Below are positions 8,009-15,654 of a DNA stretch of 64,000 nt, one piece after another; position 1 is the first letter of the stretch; every line of letters begins with the position of its first letter. The notes under the pieces were generated by a model. It was given only the letters and a program-made list of their open reading frames with translations, had not been told where the DNA came from and searched no databases. This DNA is from an uncultured Rhodopila sp. (GTDB taxonomy: Bacteria > Pseudomonadota > Alphaproteobacteria > Acetobacterales > Acetobacteraceae): assembly GCF_903944925.1 (NCBI RefSeq), contig NZ_CAJATU010000170.1, positions 80,010-144,009 on the forward strand, written 5' to 3'. The position numbers were made by a program, and so were the translations under genes.

Positions 8009-9640
8009 CTACCGGCTGACCTTCACCAAGGGCAGCGACGCCAGCAGTATGCGTTCATCCCCGCGGAAGTCATTCACCACCCGCGACTTCACGTCAAACA
8101 CCATCGTCGCCCGGCTGCTTGCCACAAACGGCGGCCACGCCGGAATCGCCTCGGCATTCGGGTTCCCCGACTTCGCGAACGCGATCCACGCCGAACTCAT
8201 CTCATCAGCCAGACGTTGCGGGTCCGGACCGCCGCCCGTCATCGACTCCGACAGCGCCACATTGTCGAAGACAAACGCCAGGTCGAGCGAATGCGGCGAG
8301 CCCCACTTCCCGCCATCCACCGGCGTGCTCCAGTCCAGTTCATACAGCCAGACCGGAGCCGCACCCTGCGCCGCCTTGCGCTCCGCCTGCGCCCAGGCCT
8401 GCTGCCGCACCCTCCGGTCGGTCGTAATGGCGAAATAAAGATCCGACGGAGACGCCTCGGGCATCATCCGGCGCAATCCCGCCACAACGCGGGCGAACTC
8501 CTTGTCCGGCACCCAGGCGGCGAGGCGCTTGCGCAGCGTTGCCTCGTCCATATGGAAATCATCGGGCGAAGTCGCCGCCAGCAGTGCCGTCGTTTCGGTC
8601 CGGGTGGTGCCGACGAGCATCGGGATCGCCGCCGAAACCACCGGAGCATCCGGCTGCCACGGCCCCCTGGGCAGGACGATCCCGTCCACCACCGGGCTGT
8701 AGTTCGGCTTCGGCCCCGGCGCTTCCATCACCGCCTTCAGGGCGGCGACCAGCTTGTCCACCGGCAGTTTCGACAATTGCAGCAAATCGTTCGGCTTGAC
8801 GTCCACCGCGGCCAGGAAGGTCTGCGCGTGCTTCGTCGCCTCTTCCGGAGTCAGTCCCTCCAGGTGCGAGCCACTCTGCACGATCGCCTTGTGGAACAGG
8901 CCGCGCGCCTGCGGCATCGCCATCAGCGTGCTGACTTTTGCTCCGCCGCCGGACTGGCCGAAAATCGTGACATTCGCGGGATCGCCGCCAAAGGCCGAGA
9001 TGTTGTCGTGCACCCAGCGCAGCGCCGCGACAATGTCGAGCATCCCGGCATTGCCGGACTCGGCGTATTCCGCGCCGCCGATACGGGCAAGATACAAAAA
9101 GCCGAACACGTTCAGCCGGTGATTGACCGTCACCACCACCACATCGCCGCGCTGGCACAGCCGCGTGCCGGCAAACACGTTGCGAGAGCCCGATCCGGCG
9201 GAAAAGCCGCCGCCATGCAGCCAGACCATTACCGGCCGCCGCCGCTGGTCCCGCAGCGCGGGAGTCCAGACGTTCAGCACCAGGCAGTCTTCGGCCGCCT
9301 CCTTCCCGGTCGTCCAGGAGGCCGCGAAGCTGCCGCGTTCGGCTGCGAGTTGCGGGCACATCGGCCCGTAGGCGATGGCATCCCGGGTTTCGGTCCAGAT
9401 CTTCGCCGGCTTCGGCGGACGGAAGCGGTTCGGTCCGGCCGTGCTCGCGGCGTACGGGATGCCCCTGAACACCTTGATCCCGTCATCCAGCGTCCCGCGC
9501 ACCTTGCCGCGATGCGTCTCCACGGTGATGTTGGGGGGAGGCGGCGGTTTGCGTCCAGCCGCGGCACTCGCCTCGGGCGCCCGCCCGGCGGCCAGTCCTG
9601 CGGCGGCCAGGCCGATAAGCGCCCGGCGCCCGCTGCGCAT
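8009..9640 (-). CDS. type B carboxylesterase/lipase
   Basis: 543 aa alpha/beta hydrolase of the carboxylesterase type B family. N-terminal SGRRALIGLAAAGLAAG looks like a Tat or Sec signal, so export is likely. Family motifs: GTLDDGIKVFRGIPYA, EDCLVLNVWTP, VWLHGGGFSAGSG (oxyanion hole), and the nucleophile elbow FGQSGGGAKV. The elbow is GQSGGG rather than the usual GESAGG. The Glu/His partners are probably in the SAAIPMLVGTTRTET and GSPHSLDLAFVF regions. The start overlaps the SDR stop (TGATG), so the two genes are coupled. Confidence 0.9.
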   Translation of the reverse strand: MRSGRRALIGLAAAGLAAGRAPEASAAAGRKPPPPPNITVETHRGKVRGTLDDGIKVFRGIPYAASTAGPNRFRPPKPAKIWTETRDAIAYGPMCPQLAAERGSFAASWTTGKEAAEDCLVLNVWTPALRDQRRRPVMVWLHGGGFSAGSGSRNVFAGTRLCQRGDVVVVTVNHRLNVFGFLYLARIGGAEYAESGNAGMLDIVAALRWVHDNISAFGGDPANVTIFGQSGGGAKVSTLMAMPQARGLFHKAIVQSGSHLEGLTPEEATKHAQTFLAAVDVKPNDLLQLSKLPVDKLVAALKAVMEAPGPKPNYSPVVDGIVLPRGPWQPDAPVVSAAIPMLVGTTRTETTALLAATSPDDFHMDEATLRKRLAAWVPDKEFARVVAGLRRMMPEASPSDLYFAITTDRRVRQQAWAQAERKAAQGAAPVWLYELDWSTPVDGGKWGSPHSLDLAFVFDNVALSESMTGGGPDPQRLADEMSSAWIAFAKSGNPNAEAIPAWPPFVASSRATMVFDVKSRVVNDFRGDERILLASLPLVKVSR

Positions 9641-10386
9641 CAGCCGCGGCCGATCCAGGGCATCTTGGTGGCCATGATGGAGACGAACTGGACGTTGGAG
9701 TCGAGCGAGAGGTTCGCCATGAACGCCACCTGCCTGCCGACATCGTTGACGTCCATGCGCGGCTCCACCGCGATCTGTCCGTTCGGCTGCATCTGGCCGT
9801 CGGCGGACCTGGCGGTCATCGGCGTCGCGGCGTTGCCGATATCGATCTGGCTGCAGCAGATGTCGTATTGCCGCCCGTCCAGCGCGATCGACTTGGTCAG
9901 CCCGGTGATGGCGTGTTTCGTCGACGTGTAGCCAGCCGAACCCGGGCGGGGATTGTGGGCTGAGATCGAGCCGTTGTTGATGATGCGGCCGCCGCGCGGC
10001 GACTGGTCGCGCATCTGCCGGAACGCGGCGTTGGCGCAGAGGAACATGGCGTCGAGGTTGATGGCGCAGACCTGGCGCCACATCTCGAAGGTGAAGTCGC
10101 CGAAATTGGTGGGCGGAACGTTGCCGCCGGCGTTGTTGAACAGCGTGTCGAGACGGCCGAACGTGGCTTTCGTCCTGGCGAACAGCGCATCGACCTGCTG
10201 CGGATCGGTTACGTCCGTGGGTACGACCAGCGAGTTGTCTCCGGTCGCCAGCCCGGCGGTTTCCTCCAGCGCGTCCTGCCGGCGGCCGGCCAGCGCGACG
10301 GACCAGCCGTCGTTCAGCAACGCCAGGGCGGCGGCCCGGCCGATGCCGCTGCCCGCACCGGTGATGATGGCGACACGATCTGTCAT
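9640..10386 (-). CDS. short-chain dehydrogenase/reductase (SDR)
   Basis: 248 aa classical SDR. Cofactor site [13 protein letters not shown] (residues 9-21), NNAGG, catalytic Ser in [20 protein letters not shown], and Tyr-x-x-x-Lys as YTSTK. Acidic/basic residues after beta-2 (AGRRQD) suggest NADP use, which is inference. Translation is coupled to the carboxylesterase downstream by a TGATG overlap, which suggests the pair works on one substrate, for example oxidation plus ester hydrolysis of a xenobiotic. Confidence 0.9.
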   Translation of the reverse strand: MTDRVAIITGAGSGIGRAAALALLNDGWSVALAGRRQDALEETAGLATGDNSLVVPTDVTDPQQVDALFARTKATFGRLDTLFNNAGGNVPPTNFGDFTFEMWRQVCAINLDAMFLCANAAFRQMRDQSPRGGRIINNGSISAHNPRPGSAGYTSTKHAITGLTKSIALDGRQYDICCSQIDIGNAATPMTARSADGQMQPNGQIAVEPRMDVNDVGRQVAFMANLSLDSNVQFVSIMATKMPWIGRG

Positions 10387-10460
10387 TGGGTTGCTTCTCC
10401 CGCGAATGGACTGCCGCCATACTGGACCCTGGCTGCCGCCCGGGGAAGATGCGAGGCGGT

Positions 10461-10952
10461 TCACCCCCTGACGACAACCTCGGTCAGGCCCATCGCCAGC
10501 ACCCGGCGCAGATCGTCCGGAGCCAGCGCCACGCATCCCTCCGTCGGCGCATAATCCGGCTGCGCAATGTGCAGGAAAATTGCCGAGCCTCGGCCCGGCT
10601 CGATCGGGTCGTCGTTCCAGCCCAACACGCCGATGATGTCGTAGACTGCATCTTCCCGCCATAACGCTTCCGCGCTCGCCCCGACGGGCAGCCTGACCGA
10701 ACGATTGTACCGCCGATCGGCCGGATCGTCGCACCAGCCGTCATCCGGTAGGAGCGCCCTGATCGGCACCGCGCATGCCGGCGCGGCCAGCCGATCGGCG
10801 CGGTAAAGGACCTGGCGCAAAGGCAGGGCGGCGACGGGCGTGGCGCCGTCGCCTTCGTGCTTGTCCGCCCGCACCCCGCCGCGTCCCAGCGCGGCCCGGA
10901 ACGTTTCGGACTGGATGGTCAGCAGGCCGCCTGGAATAACGATCGCGCGCAT
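10461..10952 (-). CDS. L,D-transpeptidase (YkuD) family protein
   Basis: 163 aa. Carries the YkuD active-site block [20 protein letters not shown], in which His and the Cys of EGCVAL correspond to the conserved HxxG..SxGCxR/A nucleophile. Preceding conserved pieces are the K..GDGATP segment and YNRSVRLP. No signal peptide is evident; many proteins annotated L,D-transpeptidase catalytic domain of this size also lack one. Likely acts on peptidoglycan, but export is unproven. Divergent from the small gene at 11604. Confidence 0.85.
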   Translation of the reverse strand: MRAIVIPGGLLTIQSETFRAALGRGGVRADKHEGDGATPVAALPLRQVLYRADRLAAPACAVPIRALLPDDGWCDDPADRRYNRSVRLPVGASAEALWREDAVYDIIGVLGWNDDPIEPGRGSAIFLHIAQPDYAPTEGCVALAPDDLRRVLAMGLTEVVVRG

Positions 10953-11346
10953 CGGTCAATTGCCTCCGAAGTGGTGGGAATTCTGGCTTCAGCCTGGCGC
11001 GGGAGCAAGCGGGGCGGCGGAACCGTGGCGGACCGGCGTTTGCCCGCCGGCTGCTGCCGGGCCGCCGTGCGGGTGGCGGCGGCGCGGCGGATCGATGCCG
11101 AATCGGATAACGAGTGCCTTCAGCAACAAAACTTGTTGATGTATCAAAATATACCGGCTGGTTGCGGACCGGCATCGCGGCCGGCCACGAAGTCCCGCGA
11201 AACGGCGGGATTTGCTGTATATCATTATCCCCGCGCGCCGCGAAGTGACGAACATCAAAACTTTGAAGTCTCGTTTCCACAACCTTCCCGGTGGATAAGG
11301 CCAATATTTCTCAATATTTGTCTATAGTGTCCCACCGCGTGCGAAG

Positions 11347-11368
11347 ACTGACAACCGCGGTTGTCAGT
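11347..11368. promoter_or_regulatory. 22-bp perfect palindrome, candidate operator
   Basis: The 22 bases read identically on both strands, with core ACAACCGCGGTTGT. Each half contains TGACAACC. The size and symmetry fit a dimeric repressor site rather than a terminator, since neither neighbouring gene ends here. The protein that binds is unknown. Confidence 0.5.
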
Positions 11369-11410
11369 GGCCTCATCGTGACTACAAATTTATGGAAAAC
11401 TCCGGAATGA

Positions 11411-11424
11411 TTGATCTGCATCAA
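11411..11424 (+). promoter_or_regulatory. FNR/FixK anaerobox
   Basis: TTGATCTGCATCAA is an exact TTGAT-N4-ATCAA site. A -10-like CTAAAT lies at 11446-11451, placing a predicted start near 11459, which is 41.5 bases from the box centre. That is the geometry of an activated class II CRP/FNR promoter reading right towards the genes at 11604-12735. Confidence 0.6.
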
Positions 11425-11603
11425 CCGGAAGCGGACCGCCTGTGGCTAAATGTTCATCCGGATTTCGCACCAGCCGTATTGACACTGTCCGTTCGATCAT
11501 CCCCCGCCATCCGGCGGACCGGATGAGAGCCTGATTTGAGTGGATCCGGTGAAAGCCGGCGAGCGGGCGCTGCCGATACAGGCTCATTTGAAAGGAAAAT
11601 GCC

Positions 11604-11792
11604 GTGACCGCGACCGCAACGCTATCCAACGACCGCCAATCGGACGCGGAGTCGACCTCCCGGCCGGGGCAGCAGCCTTCGGCGCAGCCGCCGGAGCGCT
11701 TAAACTCCAGCGTTTATGCGGCCTATTGGCAGGAAAGATCTGGATTCTTCAGCGCAGAGTCCGAATTGCCGCAGCGACCGTCCACTCGCTGA
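11604..11792 (+). CDS. hypothetical small protein
   Basis: 62 aa, GTG start with AAGGA at 11592-11596. Sequence is Ser/Gln/Arg-rich and polar (MTATATLSNDRQSDAES at the start), with a short aromatic patch SVYAAYWQERSGFF. No family recognised and no membrane segment. It lies about 145 bases downstream of the predicted FNR-dependent start site and ahead of two further genes on the same strand, so expression under low oxygen is plausible. The coding assignment rests on the ribosome site and position only. Confidence 0.4.
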   Translation: MTATATLSNDRQSDAESTSRPGQQPSAQPPERLNSSVYAAYWQERSGFFSAESELPQRPSTR

Positions 11793-11819
11793 CAACTTAC
11801 ACAGGGAAGGATTCGTCAA

Positions 11820-12011
11820 ATGCCAAGGTTCCTGATCGATTTGCCGATGCCGCTGGACCCGACCGACCGGCTGGAGAACTTCCTGCAGAAAGCCGCGGCC
11901 TCGCCGCTTAACGAAGACCCGGTCGTGCAGGCGGCCGTCGGCCGCGTGCAGGGTTACCTGCGCGACAGGCAGGCGTCGACTGACGCACCCCGCCAGGAAA
12001 GCCCCGGCTGA
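11820..12011 (+). CDS. hypothetical small protein
   Basis: 63 aa. MPRFLIDLPMPLDPTDRLEN at the start, then an amphipathic helical stretch (FLQKAAASPLNEDPVVQAAV) and a polar tail. A GGGAAGG ribosome site at 11804-11810 supports the ATG. No family recognised, no signal or membrane segment. Lies 27 bases after the preceding small ORF and is followed by a strong hairpin (12023-12058) before the CBS gene, consistent with one transcript that has an intercistronic structure. Confidence 0.45.
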   Translation: MPRFLIDLPMPLDPTDRLENFLQKAAASPLNEDPVVQAAVGRVQGYLRDRQASTDAPRQESPG

Positions 12012-12022
12012 ACGCCGGTGTG

Positions 12023-12058
12023 CCGCGCCATGCGGGGGCACCACCCCGCACGGCGCGG
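12023..12058 (+). terminator. strong hairpin between the small ORFs and the CBS gene
   Basis: CCGCGCC-A-TGCGGGG (12023-12037) pairs with CCCCGCA-C-GGCGCGG (12044-12058): a 14-pair stem with one A/C mismatch and a 6-base loop. No T-run follows. It may be a terminator, an attenuator or an RNA-stabilising element inside the operon. Confidence 0.45.
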
Positions 12059-12195
12059 CGCCGGCTTCTTCGCCGGCACAAGGCAACCGAAAGATCGGGC
12101 TTTGTCGCCGGCGCACATTCGCTGCTTGTTCAAGATCAGATTGCTGAAGATCAAGTCGTTCATGCCGATACCGGCGCAACCCATAGGAAACGGCC

Positions 12196-12735
12196 ATGGC
12201 AGGCACCCTTGATATCTCCGAACGTCCCAATCCGACTGTGGAGCCGCCAAGCCCGCGGTTCGGGCCGGACGGCGGCCGGATCGTTACCCGGCCGGCGGCC
12301 TGGCAGTTACGTCCGACATTCTTCGCCGATATCTCCAACCGCAACCTCGGCGATATCGTCCGCCGCCGCAAGCCGGTTACGCTGCCCGAGACCGCCACCG
12401 TCCAGTTGGCGTGCTGCATGATGCGCGACCGCGAGATCGGCGCGATCATGGTGACCGGGGCGGAAGGACGGCTGGTTGGCCTGTTCACCGGCCGGGATGC
12501 CGTCTGCCGGGTGGTGGCGGAAGCGCTCGATCCGGAGACGACACGGCTTTGCGCCGTCATGACGCTGGAGCCGGATTCGCTGCCGCCGGAAAAGCGAGCG
12601 GCCGATGCGCTGCGGATGATGAACGAGGGCGGTTACCGGCATCTGCCGGTGCTGGATGGCTGGAGCCCTATCGGGATCGTCTCGCGCGGCGATCTGATCG
12701 CGCATTTCGGCCGCCCGGTCGCGCTGTCGGGGTGA
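12196..12735 (+). CDS. CBS-domain pair protein
   Basis: 179 aa. Residues about 50-175 form a tandem CBS pair: LGDIVRRRKPVTLPETATVQ with IGAIMVTGAEGRLVGLFTGR (first), then LDPETTRLCAVMTLEPDSLP and GYRHLPVLDGWSPIGIVSRG (second). CBS pairs bind adenosyl ligands such as AMP or ATP and act as energy sensors. The first 45 residues are a proline-rich extension of unknown role. AGGAAA precedes the ATG. Likely the last gene of the FNR-box transcript, which hints at a role in low-oxygen metabolism; that is inference. Confidence 0.85.
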   Translation: MAGTLDISERPNPTVEPPSPRFGPDGGRIVTRPAAWQLRPTFFADISNRNLGDIVRRRKPVTLPETATVQLACCMMRDREIGAIMVTGAEGRLVGLFTGRDAVCRVVAEALDPETTRLCAVMTLEPDSLPPEKRAADALRMMNEGGYRHLPVLDGWSPIGIVSRGDLIAHFGRPVALSG

Positions 12736-12820
12736 GAGGCGTTACCCCGGCCGATCTTCCATCGTCATGGCCGGCTGAGCACGAGGCGGGCCATGATGCG
12801 TGGTGTAGACACGTGCGTCC

Positions 12821-14065
12821 CTACAAACTCCGGTTGGCCCTTGCCACCACCGCCTCGAACAGCACCTGGCAGCCGGCTTCGGCCTCTTCCGGCTCGATGC
12901 TCTCCGCCTCATTGTGCGACAGACCGTCCTTGCACGGCGTGAAGATCATCGCCGTCGGTATATGCCGCGCGACATACACCGCGTCATGCCCGGCGCCCGA
13001 CACGATCTCCCGCGTGCCGTAGCCGAGCTTCGCCGCGCCCTGCCGCACCAGATCGACGCACGCCGCATCGAACGGCTGTGCCGGCAGCTTGAACAAGGTC
13101 GTCAGCTCCAGCGTCACCCCGCAGGCATCGGCGATGGCCCGCGCCGCGGCCGGGAACTCCGCGTCCAGAGCGTCGACGTCGGCGTCGCGCGGATGCCGGA
13201 ATTCGACCGAGAAACGTACTTCTCCCGGCACCACGTTCCGGCTGTTGGGGGAGACCAGCAATTGCCCGACCGTGCCGCGTCCGTCCTCACCGCGCGCCCG
13301 CATCAGACGGTCGACCAGATCGATGATACGGGCGGCGCAGACCAGAGCGTCCTTGCGGGCGGAGGGCGGTGTCGTGCCGGCGTGGCTGTCCTGTCCGGTC
13401 GCCACCAGGTCGTACCAGACCATTCCCTGCGCCCCCAGCACTACCCCAATCGGCTCACCCGCGCGTTCCAGGATCGGCCCCTGCTCGATATGCAGCTCGA
13501 AATACGCATCGGCCGGGAACGGCTTGGGCGGCTCCGCGCCGCGGTAGCCGATGCTGTCGAGCGCCGAGGCCACGGTGGTGCCCTCGGTGTCGGTCAGGCC
13601 GTAGGCCTTGTCGAGCGTGAAGACCCCCGCCCATACGCCCGATCCCATCAGGCTATGGCCGAACCGGCTGCCTTCCTCGTCGGTCCAGTTGATCAGCTCC
13701 AGCGGTGCCTCGGTGACGATGCCCATGTCGTTGAGGCTGCGCATCACCTCCAGCCCGCCAATCACGCCCAGCGCGCCGTCGAACTTGCCGCCGCTCGGCT
13801 GGCTGTCGAGATGGCTGCCGAACAGCACCGGCAGCCGGTTCGGGTCGCGGCCGGCGCGGCGGGCGAACATGTTGCCGATGGCGTCCACCCGGACGGTCAG
13901 CCCGAGCGCCTCGCATTCGGCGCGGAACTTGTCGCGTCCGCGCTTGTCCACGTCGCTGAGCGTCAGGCGGCGCACACCGCCCTTCGGGGTTGCGCCGATT
14001 TCGGCGAAGCTCATGAGGCTGTCCCAGAGGCGCTTGCCGTCGATGCGTTGGTTTGTCTGTGCCAT
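12821..14065 (-). CDS. Zn-dependent M20 amidohydrolase (N-carbamoyl-amino-acid hydrolase/allantoate amidohydrolase type)
   Basis: 414 aa, full length for the hydantoinase/carbamoylase branch of M20. Dimetal ligands are visible: His85 in GSHLDSQPSGGKFDGALG, Asp96 in the same block, Glu130-Glu131 in WTDEEGSRF, His in ELHIEQGPILE, and a C-terminal His in DGLSHNEAE. Dimer-domain signatures QDSHAGTTPP and SGAGHDA are present. The enzyme would cleave an N-carbamoyl or ureido group from an amino-acid-like substrate. No hydantoinase or uricolytic gene lies beside it, so the substrate (allantoate, N-carbamoyl-L-amino acid or beta-ureidopropionate) is open. Confidence 0.88.
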   Translation of the reverse strand: MAQTNQRIDGKRLWDSLMSFAEIGATPKGGVRRLTLSDVDKRGRDKFRAECEALGLTVRVDAIGNMFARRAGRDPNRLPVLFGSHLDSQPSGGKFDGALGVIGGLEVMRSLNDMGIVTEAPLELINWTDEEGSRFGHSLMGSGVWAGVFTLDKAYGLTDTEGTTVASALDSIGYRGAEPPKPFPADAYFELHIEQGPILERAGEPIGVVLGAQGMVWYDLVATGQDSHAGTTPPSARKDALVCAARIIDLVDRLMRARGEDGRGTVGQLLVSPNSRNVVPGEVRFSVEFRHPRDADVDALDAEFPAAARAIADACGVTLELTTLFKLPAQPFDAACVDLVRQGAAKLGYGTREIVSGAGHDAVYVARHIPTAMIFTPCKDGLSHNEAESIEPEEAEAGCQVLFEAVVARANRSL

Positions 14066-14066
14066 G

Positions 14067-14192
14067 GTGCGGCATCTTGCCCGGGGGCGGGGTTCCTGCA
14101 AGCCTCCCGTGGCAGGACGGGACTCGCGCAAACCGGATTTGGACAGTATCAAGCGCTGGCTTGACCGCGACGCCTCGGAGTATCGCCAGTGA
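14067..14192 (+). CDS. possible 41-aa peptide coupled to the lipoprotein gene
   Basis: The frame ends in KPDLDSIKRWLDRDASEYRQ, which looks like a natural protein end, and its TGA overlaps the GTG of the lipoprotein (GTGA at 14189-14192). GTG starts at 14067 or 14109 are possible, neither with a good ribosome site. No family recognised. It may be a short leader gene or chance. Confidence 0.25.
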   Translation: MRHLARGRGSCKPPVAGRDSRKPDLDSIKRWLDRDASEYRQ

Positions 14193-14605
14193 CCCGCCTC
14201 GTGACCGCCTTGCTGGCGCTGCTCAGCTTCACCGGCTGCACGCTGATCGACCAGAGAACGTTTGCCCCCTCGCCGGAGGCCAAGGCGCAGCCGGCGCCAC
14301 CGCCCGCGCCGGTGATCATCGATACCCGCACGCCGCTGGTGACGATCGATTACACCGACCCGGACCCGGATTATGCGCAATTGCTGCATGCCGCGGTGCG
14401 CGCGGCGGAGGCGCGGTATGCCGATGTGCAGTTTGATGTGATCTCCGTGGTGGCTACCACGTCCGACGGGGAGGAGGGGCAGGAGCGCGCCACCAGCGTG
14501 ATGCGGGCGATCATGCGGGATCATGTTTCGTCGCAGCGGATCCATCTCGGGTTGCGGACGGATCCGGTGCTGAAGGCGGGGCAGGTGCGGGTTTACGTGC
14601 GGTGA
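14189..14605 (+). CDS. small lipoprotein
   Basis: 138 aa. N-terminus MTRLVTALLALLSFTGCTLI carries a lipobox (SFTGC), so signal peptidase II processing and lipid attachment at Cys17 are expected. A Pro/Ala-rich tether follows, then a domain with TPLVTIDYTDPDPDYAQLLHAAV, RYADVQFDVISVV and RIHLGLRTDPVLKAGQVRVYVR, resembling periplasmic domains attached to secretion or envelope systems, though I cannot name a family. GTG start with GGAG at 14177-14180. Confidence 0.7.
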   Translation: MTRLVTALLALLSFTGCTLIDQRTFAPSPEAKAQPAPPPAPVIIDTRTPLVTIDYTDPDPDYAQLLHAAVRAAEARYADVQFDVISVVATTSDGEEGQERATSVMRAIMRDHVSSQRIHLGLRTDPVLKAGQVRVYVR

Positions 14606-14712
14606 GTCGGAGGGATCACCGTGTGGCGTTGAAGATTGGCCGGAAGGGGGTAGCGGGCGGCAAACAGATGCTATAACGTAAAATTTACCAATACAAAGCA
14701 TCCCGCCCGGCC

Positions 14713-15654
14713 ATGCGTTTTCTTGATCCGACATTGCAGGCCGCCCTGGAAGCGTGGCGCGGCGAAACCGGCACCGCGTCGGCGGAGGCCGACATTGTCT
14801 CGCGGGCGGAGGCCGACAACATCTGGTTTGAGGAGCGGGTCAGCCCCGAACGTCAGCAGGTCTTCGAGAACGCGGCAGCCGGCGCGTCCACCGCGGATGC
14901 CCTGCGTCAGCGGCATGCCGACTACTGGCAGACCCGGGTCACGGTGACCGAGGACACCCCCGATACTTTTGTAACGGCGCTGGACCCGGCCGATCTGGGA
15001 AGTCAGGTCATCGACGAATACCAGACGATTGTTCGGTTGGAGGCATTGCGGCGCCCGCTTGAGAAGTGGTCGCTTTCCTTCAAAGAGTTGGAAAACGCTC
15101 ACCAGCGCGGGGATGACCCCGTCTTGCAACACTTCCTTGATGTCTGGAACGACTCGAATATCCGCGACCATCGCCCGGCTTTCGCGGCCTGGAAGGACGA
15201 GGTGCTGTCCGAACTGGCCGCGCCCGATTGGCCCGACCAGCTTCGCGATCGTCTGGGGCTCGCCCATTACACGCCCGCGTCCGACGGGCCGATTGCGGTC
15301 GCGTTGATGGAATACACCGTGCGAGAGGTGAAGGTCGAAGCCGTCCGGCAAGGCTTGCCGATCTGCCTGACCGCCCCCACTGTATTGGACAGTGGTCCAT
15401 GGCCGCATTTCTTCCCGGCCCCGCGTGATTTGCCCTACGGCCGGGCGATGTCCCTGGACCCGGTTGACGACGAGAAACGTTTACTGGCGGAGATGCTGCA
15501 CAACCGTCTAACCTACCTCCCGCGCCACATTGCCAGGATCGGCCATATCATGCGGCCCCCCGCGCCCCGGGAGTTGAAGGATTTGCGCAACCGCCATTTG
15601 CTGGCGGTGCAGGTGGCGTCCGGTCGGGCCGATTTTGGCGAGGAAATCCCCTAG
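14713..15654 (+). CDS. hypothetical protein, coupled to a TPR protein
   Basis: 313 aa, no signal peptide or membrane segment. Begins MRFLDPTLQAALEAWRGETG; acidic and helix-rich with many Trp/Asp residues. No family recognised. Its stop codon (15652-15654) directly abuts the ATG of the TPR gene, so the two are almost certainly co-translated. No ribosome site is visible before 14713, but the low-GC stretch 14680-14705 could hold a promoter. Possibly a partner or substrate protein of the TPR scaffold. Confidence 0.7.
   Translation: MRFLDPTLQAALEAWRGETGTASAEADIVSRAEADNIWFEERVSPERQQVFENAAAGASTADALRQRHADYWQTRVTVTEDTPDTFVTALDPADLGSQVIDEYQTIVRLEALRRPLEKWSLSFKELENAHQRGDDPVLQHFLDVWNDSNIRDHRPAFAAWKDEVLSELAAPDWPDQLRDRLGLAHYTPASDGPIAVALMEYTVREVKVEAVRQGLPICLTAPTVLDSGPWPHFFPAPRDLPYGRAMSLDPVDDEKRLLAEMLHNRLTYLPRHIARIGHIMRPPAPRELKDLRNRHLLAVQVASGRADFGEEIP

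Larger units (their letters stand above)
10953..11603. other. 651-base regulatory gap with palindrome and FNR box
   Basis: No convincing gene. Base composition falls, with AT-rich stretches round 11125-11400. It separates the divergent YkuD gene and the small gene at 11604. It holds a 22-bp perfect palindrome (11347-11368), an FNR/FixK-type box (11411-11424) and a shorter palindrome TTGATGTATCAA (11136-11147). Confidence 0.6.

Noticed and set aside
11136..11147. TTGATGTATCAA as a second FNR box
   Set aside because: Only 2 bases between half-sites; FNR/FixK sites need 4.
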